From NCBI GenBank assembly GCA_963833235.1, contig CAWHXG010000006.1, forward strand, positions 310,001-374,000: a DNA stretch of 64,000 bases, read 5' to 3'. A program made the translations under genes and the position numbers. The stretch is from CAWHXG01 sp963833235 (GTDB lineage: Bacteria > Pseudomonadota > Alphaproteobacteria > Rhodobacterales > Rhodobacteraceae). Each line of letters begins with the position of its first letter. Within the stretch, counting starts at the first letter, position 1. This document shows, piece by piece, positions 38,247-46,723 of this stretch. Below the pieces are notes generated by a model. It did no database searches, was not told the origin of the DNA, and saw only the letters and a list, made by a program, of their open reading frames with translations.

Positions 38247-39547
38247 GCGCCCGGATCCGCACCGCGGGCATGTTCGCCCTGATCGTGTTCCTCATGCTGC
38301 TCACCGCCTGGGTGCAGGGCTGGAACTCGGCGCTGATCATCTTCAACATGGGGCTCGTCAGCGCCATCATGGCCCTTGGCGTCAACCTGCAATGGGGCTT
38401 TGCGGGGCTCGTGAACTTCGGGGTCATGGGCTTCGTGGCGCTTGGCGGGCTGGCGGCGGTCATCATCACGGTGCCGCCGGTGAACGAGGCCTGGGCCGCC
38501 GGCGGCGTGCGCGCCCTTCTGGGGCTGGCCATCGGCATCGGCACCATCGTCGCTGCCGTCCAGGTCTGGATCCGGCTTGCCGGGCACGCCTGGCGCGGCA
38601 TCGCCATGGTGGCGGTTCTGATCGTGGGGCTCTTCGTCTACCGCGCCGTCTTCGGCCCGGCCATCGCCGCCATCGAGGCGGTGAACCCCGCCGCCACCGG
38701 CTATCTGGGTGGCCTGGGGCTCCCGGTGCTGCTGGCCTGGCCGGTCGGCGGCGCGCTGGCGGCGGGGGCGGCCTGGCTCATCGGCAAGACGGCCCTCGGC
38801 CTGCGCTCGGACTATCTGGCCATCGCCACGCTCGGCATCTCCGAGATCGTCATCGCCATCCTGAAGAACGAGGACTGGCTGAGCCGGGGCGTCAAGAACG
38901 TCGTCGGCCTGCCCCGCCCGGTGCCCTACGAGATCGACCTGCAGGCCGATCCGGGCTTCGTGGACCGCGCGGCCGACCTGGGGCTCGATCCCGTCACCGC
39001 CTCGACCCTCTGGGTGAAGCTGGGCTATACGGGCCTCTTCTCGGTCGTGCTGATCCTGATCCTCGTTCTGGCGCAGCTGGCGCTGAGATCCCCCTGGGGC
39101 CGCATGATGCGCGCCATCCGCGACAACGAGGTCGCCGCCGAGGCGATGGGCAAGGACGTCAAGCGCCGGCACCTGCAGATCTTCATCCTGGGCTCGGCGA
39201 TCTGCGGCCTCGCGGGGGCGATGCTCACCACGCTCGACGGCCAGCTGACGCCCGGTACCTACCAGCCGCTGCGCTTCACTTTCCTCGTCTGGGTGATGGT
39301 GATCGTGGGCGGCTCCGGCAACAATTTCGGCGCCGTGCTCGGCGGGTTCCTGATCTGGTTCCTGTGGGTGCAGGTCGAGCCGATCGGCTTCTGGCTGCTC
39401 ACCACCGTCACCTCGCCACTCGCGGAAGACAACGCGCTGCGGATGCATCTGCTCGAGGCGGCGGCGCATATGCGGCTTCTGACCATGGGGCTGGTGCTGC
39501 TGATCGTGCTGCGCTTCAGCCCGCGGGGGCTTCTGCCCGAACGGTAA
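38243..39547 (+). CDS. HAAT ABC transporter permease (LivM-like)
   Basis: Second permease, 434 residues, about ten hydrophobic segments. Conserved stretches include ALGVNLQWGFAGLVNFGVMGFVALG near 45-70, LRSDYLAIATLGISEI and the cytoplasmic loop SPWGRMMRAIRDNEVAAEAMGKDVKRRHLQIF. An insert of roughly 70 residues (about 75-150) with two extra hydrophobic helices lengthens it relative to standard LivM. It is the last gene of the operon; GC hairpins follow. Confidence 0.93.
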   Translation: MSARIRTAGMFALIVFLMLLTAWVQGWNSALIIFNMGLVSAIMALGVNLQWGFAGLVNFGVMGFVALGGLAAVIITVPPVNEAWAAGGVRALLGLAIGIGTIVAAVQVWIRLAGHAWRGIAMVAVLIVGLFVYRAVFGPAIAAIEAVNPAATGYLGGLGLPVLLAWPVGGALAAGAAWLIGKTALGLRSDYLAIATLGISEIVIAILKNEDWLSRGVKNVVGLPRPVPYEIDLQADPGFVDRAADLGLDPVTASTLWVKLGYTGLFSVVLILILVLAQLALRSPWGRMMRAIRDNEVAAEAMGKDVKRRHLQIFILGSAICGLAGAMLTTLDGQLTPGTYQPLRFTFLVWVMVIVGGSGNNFGAVLGGFLIWFLWVQVEPIGFWLLTTVTSPLAEDNALRMHLLEAAAHMRLLTMGLVLLIVLRFSPRGLLPER

Positions 39548-39611
39548 CGTGGCCCCCCTGTGGTGCTGACGCTGGGGCTCCCCCGGGCGGGGCTGGGCCC
39601 GACCCGCGTCC

Positions 39612-39627
39612 AGCCCGTGTCCGGGCT
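39612..39627. terminator. Hairpin in GC-rich gap after livM-like gene
   Basis: AGCCCG, TGTC, CGGGCT forms a 6-bp stem inside a 130-bp gap with several related CAGCC/CGGGCT words. It lies between the LivM-like gene and the convergent Ala/Pro-rich gene and may terminate either. No T-tract is present. Confidence 0.35.
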
Positions 39628-39677
39628 CAGCCTGGCCCCGGGCTTACCTTGCGTCGGGACTCAGCCCGCGTCCGGCC

Positions 39678-40958
39678 TCAGGTCGCGTCAGGACCGATCC
39701 AGATCTCGACAAGGCCGGGGGCCGGGCTGGGCGCGAAGTCGGTGAAGTTCCGCAGCCCGGGTTCCAGGCCGAGGGGGGCCGAGATGACCGCGATGGACCG
39801 TTCCGCAAGCCCCGTGTCCATTTCGCGGTAGAGCCGCAGGTGGGTTGCGGCGATCTCGAAGGGCACCTCGACCAGATGCACCTGCCGGGCGCCGTCGGCC
39901 CGCAGCCGCGCCGCCGCGCGTTCGGCCGCGGCAAGGCTGGCACCGCCGGTGTGGTGCAGCGCCACGTAGTGCGACACGCCCCATCCCGTTAGTCGCGGCG
40001 GCGTCGGCAGGGCGTCCGCCGGAAACGCGGCGGCCCGGATCGCCGCCGGTGGCGTGCCGGCAGCGGGGCCGGCCCGGCGCACTGCCGCGTCCTGCGCCGG
40101 ACGCGGGGCGCGCATGGCCTTCGCAGGGGCCAACGCGACGCGGAGCGGCGAGGCCTCGGCCTCTGCCGCCATCGGCCCACGCGCCAGCCGCACAGCCGAC
40201 GGCTGACCGGGAACCGAGGATCGTATCGCACTGGGCTGCATGGCCTTAGACGGGCGCACGCCCGGTGCATTGGGCACGAAGATTGCGGCACCGAAGGATG
40301 GCGCGCTGGCCGGCCCGGAGAGCAGCAGGGGCGCAACCGGCCCGATCGCGGCCGTCGACAGCGAGACGTGGCCCGGGATCGCCGCAGTGGCCAGCGCCAG
40401 CGAAGCGGTCAGCGCCCGAAATTGCGCGCGGCGCCTGGTCTGCAGGCGCGGCGGACCCTTGGCTGGGACAACCGTCCTCACCGGCCGGATCGCCAGCAGC
40501 GGCGGGCGCGCCACGACCGGAACCGGCGACGGCGCCTGCGGGCGGGCAGCCTCCGGCGTCGCGAAAGGCGCTACTGCAAAAGGCGCCTCCGCCAGGGTCG
40601 GCCCGGCAACGATCATCGCCGCCCCGTCCGGCTGGGGCGGCAGCGGCAGGTCCGCCGGGCGCGGCAACCGCGTGGCGCCCGCCCCCGCAACCCGCTGCCG
40701 TGGGCCGTTCATGGGCTGTGCCATGCGCCGCTTGGCCGGCGCGGGGCTTTGCCGCGCCCGCGCCAGCGCCGCGTCGAGGCGTCCCATCCCGGCCTCTGCC
40801 CGCCGGACCGCAGGCTGCGGCGTCGCCGCCTCGAGGCCCGGGGTCTGAGCGGCCGCGCGGGGGCCGAAGCCGGCGCCGGCATCACGCCGGAACTCGAACG
40901 TGTCGTTGTCGCGAAGCTGCGCAAGAAGGCCGAGCTCCAATGGTCCGCTCCCGTCCAT
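39678..40958 (-). CDS. Ala/Pro-rich protein of unknown function with conserved-looking C-terminal domain
   Basis: A 426-residue frame. The first about 290 residues are Ala/Pro/Arg-rich and low in complexity, with one hydrophobic stretch near 180-220 (LTASLALATAAIPG) that could cross or enter the membrane. The last about 115 residues look folded (VSHYVALHHTGGASLAAAERAAARL, VHLVEVPFEIAATHLRLY, VEIWIGPDAT). The start at 40958 is simply the longest reading. I recognise no family. The opposite strand is open too, as expected of such GC-rich sequence, but lacks a start context. Confidence 0.55.
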   Translation of the reverse strand: MDGSGPLELGLLAQLRDNDTFEFRRDAGAGFGPRAAAQTPGLEAATPQPAVRRAEAGMGRLDAALARARQSPAPAKRRMAQPMNGPRQRVAGAGATRLPRPADLPLPPQPDGAAMIVAGPTLAEAPFAVAPFATPEAARPQAPSPVPVVARPPLLAIRPVRTVVPAKGPPRLQTRRRAQFRALTASLALATAAIPGHVSLSTAAIGPVAPLLLSGPASAPSFGAAIFVPNAPGVRPSKAMQPSAIRSSVPGQPSAVRLARGPMAAEAEASPLRVALAPAKAMRAPRPAQDAAVRRAGPAAGTPPAAIRAAAFPADALPTPPRLTGWGVSHYVALHHTGGASLAAAERAAARLRADGARQVHLVEVPFEIAATHLRLYREMDTGLAERSIAVISAPLGLEPGLRNFTDFAPSPAPGLVEIWIGPDAT

Positions 40959-41001
40959 CTGCTGACGCTCCCTAATAAGGCTAATATCCGGTTAATTACG
41001 C

Positions 41002-41024
41002 GGTGAACCTGCAAAGGTTTCACC
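41002..41024 (+). other. Hairpin in leader of the dimethylglycine dehydrogenase-like gene
   Basis: GGTGAACCT, GCAA, AGGTTTCACC forms a 9-bp stem with one bulged T, about 130 bp before the flavoenzyme start in the only AT-rich part of that gap (TTAATTACG precedes it). It might be an operator or an mRNA leader element. I see no known riboswitch consensus. Confidence 0.35.
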
Positions 41025-41152
41025 CAGTCGGTCGCGGACCCGTAGAAAGGCCGACCCCAAAGGCCGCCACGCGACGCGCAGGGTCGCTTTTCGGCATGAC
41101 CTCACCCGCGCCGGGCGCGAAACTTCGGCGACTCGTCAATCGGAGCCCATCC

Positions 41153-43567
41153 ATGAAAACCCATACCCGCGTGGTCGTGATCGGCGGCGGCGTCGTCGGC
41201 GCCTCGGTCCTCTATCACCTCACCAAGCTCGGCTGGTCCGACGTGACGCTGATCGAACGCTCCGACCTGACCAGCGGGTCGACCTGGCATGCCGCCGGCG
41301 GCTTCCACACGCTGAACGGCGATACCAACATGGCGGCGCTTCAGGGCTACACGATCGGGCTCTACAAGGAGCTGGAAGAGATCACCGGACTGTCCTGCGG
41401 GCTGCACCACGTGGGCGGCATCACCATCGCCGACAATCAGGACCGGATGGACATGCTGAAGGCCGAGCGTGCCAAGCATCGCTACATGGGGCTGGATACC
41501 GAGATCCTCGGACCCAAGGAGATCGCCGAGAAGGCCGAGCTGGTGAACCTCGACGGCATCGTCGGCGCGCTCTACGACCCGCTCGACGGGCATCTGGACC
41601 CGTCGGGCACCACGCACGCCTATGCCAAGGCCGCCAAGATGGGCGGCGCCGAGATCGTGCTGCATAACCGCGTGCTGGAGACCAACCCCCGCCCCGACGG
41701 CGGCTGGGACGTGGTGACCGAGAAGGGCACCATCATAGCCGAGCACGTGGTCAACGCCGGCGGGCTCTGGGCGCGAGAGGTCGCGGCGATGGCTGGCGTC
41801 TACCTGCCGCTTCTGCCGATGGCGCACCAGTACCTGGTGACGGACGACATCCCCGAGATCTACGAGCGCGGCCACGAGTTTCCCCACGTGATCGACCCGG
41901 GCGGCGAGAGCTACCTGCGCCAGGAGGGCCGGGGCCTGTGCATCGGCTTCTACGAGCAGCCCTGCGAGCCCTGGGCCGTCGGCGGCACGCCGTGGGACTT
42001 TGGCCACGAGCTGCTCAACGACCATCTGGAAAAGGTCGAGGCCAGCATCGAATTTGCCTATCGCCGGTTCCCGGTGCTCGAACGCTCGGGCGTCAAGCGG
42101 GTGATCCACGGGCCCTTCACCTTCGCGCCAGACGGCAACCCGCTGGTCGGCCCGGTGCCGTCCTTGCGCAACTACTGGTCGGCCTGCGCGGTCATGGCGG
42201 GCTTCAGCCAGGGCGGCGGCGTTGGCCTCGCGCTGGCGCAATGGATGATCGAGGGCGAGACGGAGCGCGACCCCCGCGCCATGGACGTGGCCCGCTTCGG
42301 CACCTGGACGACGCCGGGCTACACCGTGCCGAAGGTCACCGAGAACTACCGGCGCCGCTTCTCGGTGAACTATCCCAACGAAGAGCTGCCGGCCGCCCGC
42401 CCATTCCGCACCACGCCGATGTACGACATCTGGAACGAGATGGGCGCGGTCTTCGGCGCGAGCTACGGCCTTGAGGTGGTGAACTACTTCGCGCCCGAGG
42501 GCGAGGCGCGGTTCGAGACGCCCAGCTTCCGGCGCTCCAACGCCTTCGCCGCGGCGGCGGCCGAGGTTGCGGCGGTGCGCGGCGCCGTGGGCCTCAACGA
42601 GGTGCACAACTTCGGCAAGTTCCGCGTGACCGGCCCGAACGCGCGGCCTTGGCTCGACAGGATCATGGCCGGGCGGATCCCCCAGCCCGGACGCCTTTCG
42701 CTGACACCGATGCTGGCACCCTCGGGGCGCATGGTGGGCGACTTCACCGTCTCGTGCATCTCCGAAGGCGAGTTCCAGCTCACCGCCTCCTACGGCGCGC
42801 AGGCCCAGCATCTGCGCTGGTTCCAGACGCATCTTGACGAGGGCGTGCACGTCGAGAACGTCAGCGACGCGCGCACCGGCTTCCAGATCGCCGGGCCGCA
42901 GGCACGAGAGCTGATCACGCGCGTCACCCGGCCCGAGGCGGGGGCGGCCGCGATGAAGTTCATGGACGTGCGGCGCATGGCCGTGGGCATGGCCGATTGC
43001 CTTGTGCAGCGCGTCAGCTACACCGGCGATCTGGGCTTCGAGATCTACTGCGACCCCACCAGCCAGCGGCATCTCTTCCACACTCTCTGGGAGGCCGGGC
43101 AGAATCTGGGCGTAACGCCGTTCGGCATGCGCGCGATGATGTCGCTCAGGCTCGACAAGTTCTTCGGCGCCTGGAACCGCGAGTATTCGCTGGACTACAC
43201 CGCCGCGGAGACCGGGCTGGACCGTTTCATCGCCTTCCGCAAGAACGGCGATTTCATCGGGCGAAGCGCCGCGGAGGCCGAGCGCGCCGCACCGCCCGCC
43301 CGCAAGCTCAGCGCGTTCACCGTGGACGCCGGGGATGCCGATGTGGTGGCCTACGAGCCGATCTTCCTCGATGGCAAGGTGGCCGGCTTCTGTACGTCGG
43401 GGGGCTATTCCCACCATGCGCGGCAATCGGTGGCGCTTGGCTTCGTGCCGCGCGATAGGGCGGCCGAAGGACTGCGGGCCGAGATCGAGATTCTGGGAGA
43501 GCTGCGCCCGGCGAACCTCGTCACCACGCCGCTCTTCGATCCCGACGGGGCGCGCATGCGCGGCTGA
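41153..43567 (+). CDS. Dimethylglycine/sarcosine dehydrogenase-like flavoprotein (DAO + GcvT domains)
   Basis: Oxidative N-demethylase of 804 residues. The N-terminal FAD domain (about 5-370) has GGGVVG at 11-16 and the STWHAAGG motif with His46, the covalent FAD attachment site in dimethylglycine dehydrogenase. A FAO_M-type linker (about 375-430) is followed by GcvT tetrahydrofolate-binding domains (about 430-800) with FGKFRVTGPNA and YTGDLGFEIYC, which take the released methyl as 5,10-methylene-THF. Dimethylglycine, sarcosine or a related N-methyl amine are the candidate substrates. GGAG precedes the ATG. A hairpin lies in the leader and a terminator follows. Confidence 0.9.
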   Translation: MKTHTRVVVIGGGVVGASVLYHLTKLGWSDVTLIERSDLTSGSTWHAAGGFHTLNGDTNMAALQGYTIGLYKELEEITGLSCGLHHVGGITIADNQDRMDMLKAERAKHRYMGLDTEILGPKEIAEKAELVNLDGIVGALYDPLDGHLDPSGTTHAYAKAAKMGGAEIVLHNRVLETNPRPDGGWDVVTEKGTIIAEHVVNAGGLWAREVAAMAGVYLPLLPMAHQYLVTDDIPEIYERGHEFPHVIDPGGESYLRQEGRGLCIGFYEQPCEPWAVGGTPWDFGHELLNDHLEKVEASIEFAYRRFPVLERSGVKRVIHGPFTFAPDGNPLVGPVPSLRNYWSACAVMAGFSQGGGVGLALAQWMIEGETERDPRAMDVARFGTWTTPGYTVPKVTENYRRRFSVNYPNEELPAARPFRTTPMYDIWNEMGAVFGASYGLEVVNYFAPEGEARFETPSFRRSNAFAAAAAEVAAVRGAVGLNEVHNFGKFRVTGPNARPWLDRIMAGRIPQPGRLSLTPMLAPSGRMVGDFTVSCISEGEFQLTASYGAQAQHLRWFQTHLDEGVHVENVSDARTGFQIAGPQARELITRVTRPEAGAAAMKFMDVRRMAVGMADCLVQRVSYTGDLGFEIYCDPTSQRHLFHTLWEAGQNLGVTPFGMRAMMSLRLDKFFGAWNREYSLDYTAAETGLDRFIAFRKNGDFIGRSAAEAERAAPPARKLSAFTVDAGDADVVAYEPIFLDGKVAGFCTSGGYSHHARQSVALGFVPRDRAAEGLRAEIEILGELRPANLVTTPLFDPDGARMRG

Positions 43568-43600
43568 GGCCGCGGCCCCTCCTCCCGCTGCTCAGTAGCC

Positions 43601-43625
43601 GGCGGCGCCCCTTACGGGCGCTGCC
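43601..43625. terminator. Hairpin between convergent flavoenzyme and membrane-protein genes
   Basis: GGCGGCGCCC, CTTAC, GGGCGCTGCC forms a 10-bp stem with one G-T wobble in the 77-bp gap between convergent genes; likely a shared terminator although no T-tract follows. Confidence 0.5.
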
Positions 43626-43644
43626 GACGCATCGCGCCTGCGGC

Positions 43645-44079
43645 TCAGTGCAGCTTCTTCTCGGCGCGCTCCCACCGGGCATAGGTGTAGAACAGGAACG
43701 ACAGCGCACAGGTCCCGGCCATCACGTAGAAGCCCAGGAACCCGGTCAGCCCCGGATAGGACGGGCTGCTGAAAAGCGTCAGCCACACGGTCAGCCAGGT
43801 AAGGCCGAAGAACGCCGCGAAGAGCAGGATCACCGAATAGCGGTTCCGGCCCCAGAGCATGTAGGCCCCCATGAAGCCACCGAGCGTGCCGAGCAGCCAC
43901 AGCCCGTCCATCCAGAACGGCAGCGCCGAGAAGAAGCTGGCCTGTTCCAGGTTGAACCCGTCGACGTAGAAGCCCAGGCGCAGCTTCGTCAGGATCATGT
44001 CGAGCAGGCCGATCCCGTAGAAGACAAGGGCAAGGGCGGCGACGGGCCAGTGATGCCAGGCGGGGCGGGACGAGATCAT
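43645..44079 (-). CDS. Small four-helix membrane protein of unknown function
   Basis: A 144-residue inner-membrane protein with four predicted transmembrane helices (about 12-30, 52-72, 82-100, 112-132). The linkers include LGFYVDGFNLEQASFFSALPFWMDG and SPSYPGLTGF; the end is cytoplasmic and charged (RWERAEKKLH). The ATG overlaps the modC stop (ATGA), making it a fourth gene of the modABC operon. It has no molybdate-transport motif I know. It ends convergently with the dimethylglycine dehydrogenase-like gene. Confidence 0.7.
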   Translation of the reverse strand: MISSRPAWHHWPVAALALVFYGIGLLDMILTKLRLGFYVDGFNLEQASFFSALPFWMDGLWLLGTLGGFMGAYMLWGRNRYSVILLFAAFFGLTWLTVWLTLFSSPSYPGLTGFLGFYVMAGTCALSFLFYTYARWERAEKKLH

Positions 44080-45167
44080 GGGCGGGCTCCGGGATCTGGG
44101 GCGTTTGTGGCAAGGTCGGTCTTCGCGGCGGCGTTGTCCAGTGGTGCGTTGGGGAGGACGGCCCCGCGCGGCCGCGGCAGCAGATCGGCCTGCAGCGCCG
44201 CCACCCATACGCTTATCCCGGGCGCCAGCGGCAGCGGTGTCGGCGGCAGGGTCAGTCGGCGCGTGCCGATTGCCAGAACGATGCCCTCAGGCCCGAGGCT
44301 CGCAACGGTGCCGGGCAAGATCGCCCGGGCGGTGCTGGGCGGCGGCGGCGCGGTGCACAGCAGCAAGGCGGTGGCGGGCAGCCGAAGCCGGGCCAGCGAC
44401 CCCACCGCGCCGGTGCCCGGCAGCCGCAGGGCATGGCCGCCGAAATCCACGGTCAGCCACCCCGCCTCGGCGCCCGTGATCCTCAGGTCGTGGCAATCGG
44501 GCGGCGGGCGCAGGCCGCCCGGCGCGATCCGCCCGGCCTCCAGCGGCAGTACCCTGTCTGCCAGCATCGCCACCTCCTCGGCGTCGTGTGTGACGTAGAG
44601 CACCGGCGCTCCCGCGCGGGAGATCGCGGCAAGGATCACCGGCAAAAGTTCCTGCCGGCGGGGCCGGTCGAGGCCGCTCAGAGGCTCGTCGAGGCACAGC
44701 AGCGCCGGCTTCATCGCCAGCGCCCGCCCCAGGGCCACGCGTCGGGCCTCGCCGCCAGAGAGGCCCCGCACCTGCCGCCCCAGCAGCTGGCCGAGATCGA
44801 GCGCGTCGGCCACCTCGGCCACCGCGCCGGCGCTTTGCCCCGCACGGCGTGCGCCGTAGGCCAGGTTCTGCGCCACGTCGAGATGCGGAAAGAGCCGTGG
44901 CTCCTGAAATACCATGCCGACCCGCCGGCGATGCGGCGGCACGCGGCCCCCCGGCCCCTGCCATTCGGTGCGCCCCAGCCGGACATGCCCCGCCGCCCGC
45001 GGCTCCAGCCCCGCGATCGCCCGCAGCAGCGTGGTCTTGCCGGAACCGGACGGCCCCCAGATGACCGTAATCCCCTGCAGCGGCAACCGGGCGGCGACCG
45101 CCAGCGCGAAGCCCGGATGCTCCAGCGCCAGATCGAGGTCGAGCACATCCGCCGCGCCCTCGTTCAT
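44076..45167 (-). CDS. modC: Molybdate ABC transporter ATP-binding protein ModC
   Basis: ATPase for molybdate (or tungstate) import, 363 residues. Walker A GPSGSGKTT is near 37-45, PPHRRRVGMVFQEPRLFPHL is typical of ModC, the signature is LSGGEARRVALGRAL, Walker B LLCLDEPLSGLD and H-loop VTHDAEE. The C-terminal TOBE/Mop-like domain (about 285-350) senses or binds oxyanion in relatives. It overlaps modB and the small membrane-protein gene by 4 bp each. Confidence 0.93.
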   Translation of the reverse strand: MNEGAADVLDLDLALEHPGFALAVAARLPLQGITVIWGPSGSGKTTLLRAIAGLEPRAAGHVRLGRTEWQGPGGRVPPHRRRVGMVFQEPRLFPHLDVAQNLAYGARRAGQSAGAVAEVADALDLGQLLGRQVRGLSGGEARRVALGRALAMKPALLCLDEPLSGLDRPRRQELLPVILAAISRAGAPVLYVTHDAEEVAMLADRVLPLEAGRIAPGGLRPPPDCHDLRITGAEAGWLTVDFGGHALRLPGTGAVGSLARLRLPATALLLCTAPPPPSTARAILPGTVASLGPEGIVLAIGTRRLTLPPTPLPLAPGISVWVAALQADLLPRPRGAVLPNAPLDNAAAKTDLATNAPDPGARP

Positions 45168-45838
45168 CGCCCCGCCTTGCCGAACGGCCCGGCGCCCCGG
45201 TAGACCAGCGTCAGCACGACCAGCGAGACGATCAGCAGCCCGGCCGACAGGCGATGCGCGGTGGCGTAGTCCAGCGTTTCCACGGCGGTGTAGATCTCCA
45301 CCGCGATGACCCGCGTCTCGCCGGGGATGTTGCCGCCCACCATCAGCACCACGCCGAACTCGCCCAGCGTATGCGCGAAACTCAGCACCGCCGCCGCCAG
45401 GAACCCCTGCCTCGAGAGCGGCGCCACGAGGCTCGCGAAGCGGTCCAGCGGCCCCGCGCCCATCAGGCAGGCGGCCTCCCGCAGGCCCGGGCCCACGCCC
45501 CGGAACGCGGTGTGCAGCGGCTGCACGGCGAAGGGCAGCGAGTAGAGGATCGAGGCCAGGACCAGCCCGGTGAAGGAGAACGTCAGCGTCGTGCCGGTCA
45601 GGGTCAGGAAGGCCGAGCCCAGCGGCGCCGAGGGGCTGAAAAGGATCAGCAGGTAGAAACCCAGCACCGTGGGCGGCAGAACCAAAGGCAGGGCGGTGAC
45701 CGCCTCGACCAGCGGCCGCAGCCGGGACCGTGTGGTGGCCAGCCACCAGGCCAGCGGCGTCGCGATGGCCAGCAGGCAGACCGTCGTCACCGCCGCCAGC
45801 CGCAGGGTCAGCCAGACAGGCTCCCACAGCCCCGTCAC
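45164..45838 (-). CDS. modB: Molybdate ABC transporter permease ModB
   Basis: Inner-membrane permease, 224 residues, five or six helices. Diagnostic ModB segments are PLVLPPTVLGFYLL near 52-65, YSLPFAVQPL near 100 and the EAA loop EAACLMGAGPLDRF followed by HTLGEFGVVLMVGGNIPGET. The start is a GTG at 45838 that forms GTGA with the modA stop. Middle gene of modABC. Confidence 0.94.
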   Translation of the reverse strand: MTGLWEPVWLTLRLAAVTTVCLLAIATPLAWWLATTRSRLRPLVEAVTALPLVLPPTVLGFYLLILFSPSAPLGSAFLTLTGTTLTFSFTGLVLASILYSLPFAVQPLHTAFRGVGPGLREAACLMGAGPLDRFASLVAPLSRQGFLAAAVLSFAHTLGEFGVVLMVGGNIPGETRVIAVEIYTAVETLDYATAHRLSAGLLIVSLVVLTLVYRGAGPFGKAGR

Positions 45839-46617
45839 GGGATCGGGTCGTAGCCGTAGGCGGCGATCGTGGCCTGCCCGGTAGGCGAGAGGAGCTTGTC
45901 GAGAAACCCCGCCGCCGCGCCGCCGGCGCGCCGCATCAGGGCGGCGTCCTGCCGGATCGGCGCGTGCAGGGCGGCCTCGAGCGGCACGAACCCAGCACGG
46001 GCCCCGGGCGGCACCGCGTCGCGCTGGCTGAGGGCTATGAAGCCCAGATCGGCATTGCCCGTGGCGATCAGGCTGAAGGTCTGGCCGATGCTCTCGCCGA
46101 TCACGCGCCGCCCGGCGGCCGCGGCCGTCAGCCCCATCGCCGCCAGCGCCTGCTCCGCGGCCGTACCGTAAGGCGCCAGCCGCGCATCGGCGAGGGCAAG
46201 CGCCCGGTAATGGCCCTCCTCAAGCGCCCGCAGCGCGGCCGCTCCGCTCGCGGCGCCCGGATGCCACAGCGCCAGGCGGCCCACGGCATAGGTCGCCACG
46301 CGGGCCGTCAGCCCGGCGGCGGCAAGGCGCGCCGGCCGCGCCGCATCGGCGGAGAGGAACAGATCGACCGGCCCACCGTTCAGGATCATCGCCGCGTGCT
46401 TTCCCGAAGAGCCGAGGATCAGCCGCGGCACGGGGGTCCCCTGCATCGCGAAATCGGCGGCAAGGCGTTCGGCGGGGGCCCGGAAGTTCGAGGCCACCGC
46501 CACGGTGATCGCTTCGGCCTGCGCGCGCAGGATCCCGGGCGCTCCGCTCAGCCCGAAGGCCGCGCCCGCGATCCGGCGCAGGGCGCGCCGACGTCCGATC
46601 CCCTCGCCGTTGTCCAT
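45835..46617 (-). CDS. modA: Molybdate-binding periplasmic protein ModA
   Basis: Periplasmic oxyanion receptor, 260 residues from the ATG at 46617. The export signal holds an arginine-rich start (GRRRALRRIAG) that could suit Tat export, then AQAEAITVAVASNFRAPAERLAADF; the oxyanion-site Ser in ASNF and LILGSSGKHAAMI are family features, and YGTAAEQALAAMGL lies in the central strand-helix block. First gene of modABC. A longer start 30 bp upstream adds only charged residues. I see no ModE box or Moco riboswitch upstream. Confidence 0.92.
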   Translation of the reverse strand: MDNGEGIGRRRALRRIAGAAFGLSGAPGILRAQAEAITVAVASNFRAPAERLAADFAMQGTPVPRLILGSSGKHAAMILNGGPVDLFLSADAARPARLAAAGLTARVATYAVGRLALWHPGAASGAAALRALEEGHYRALALADARLAPYGTAAEQALAAMGLTAAAAGRRVIGESIGQTFSLIATGNADLGFIALSQRDAVPPGARAGFVPLEAALHAPIRQDAALMRRAGGAAAGFLDKLLSPTGQATIAAYGYDPIP

Positions 46618-46723
46618 CGCCCCGCCCCGCCTCCGCGCGCCCCGCACCTAGCCTTGCGTGCCGCCACCGGCAAGCGGCACTGGCGGCGTCAGGGCCACAG
46701 GGGGGCGGCAGTGTTCAGCCCGG

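Noticed and set aside
43592..44113. A 173-residue frame antisense-like to the small membrane protein
   Set aside because: Same strand but another frame of the four-helix protein; it lacks membrane character and is explained by codon bias.
46618..46723. ModE box or molybdenum-cofactor riboswitch upstream of modA
   Set aside because: Only a GC stem (GCCGCCA/TGGCGGC) is present, without the TAT-containing ModE dyad or the Moco aptamer core.
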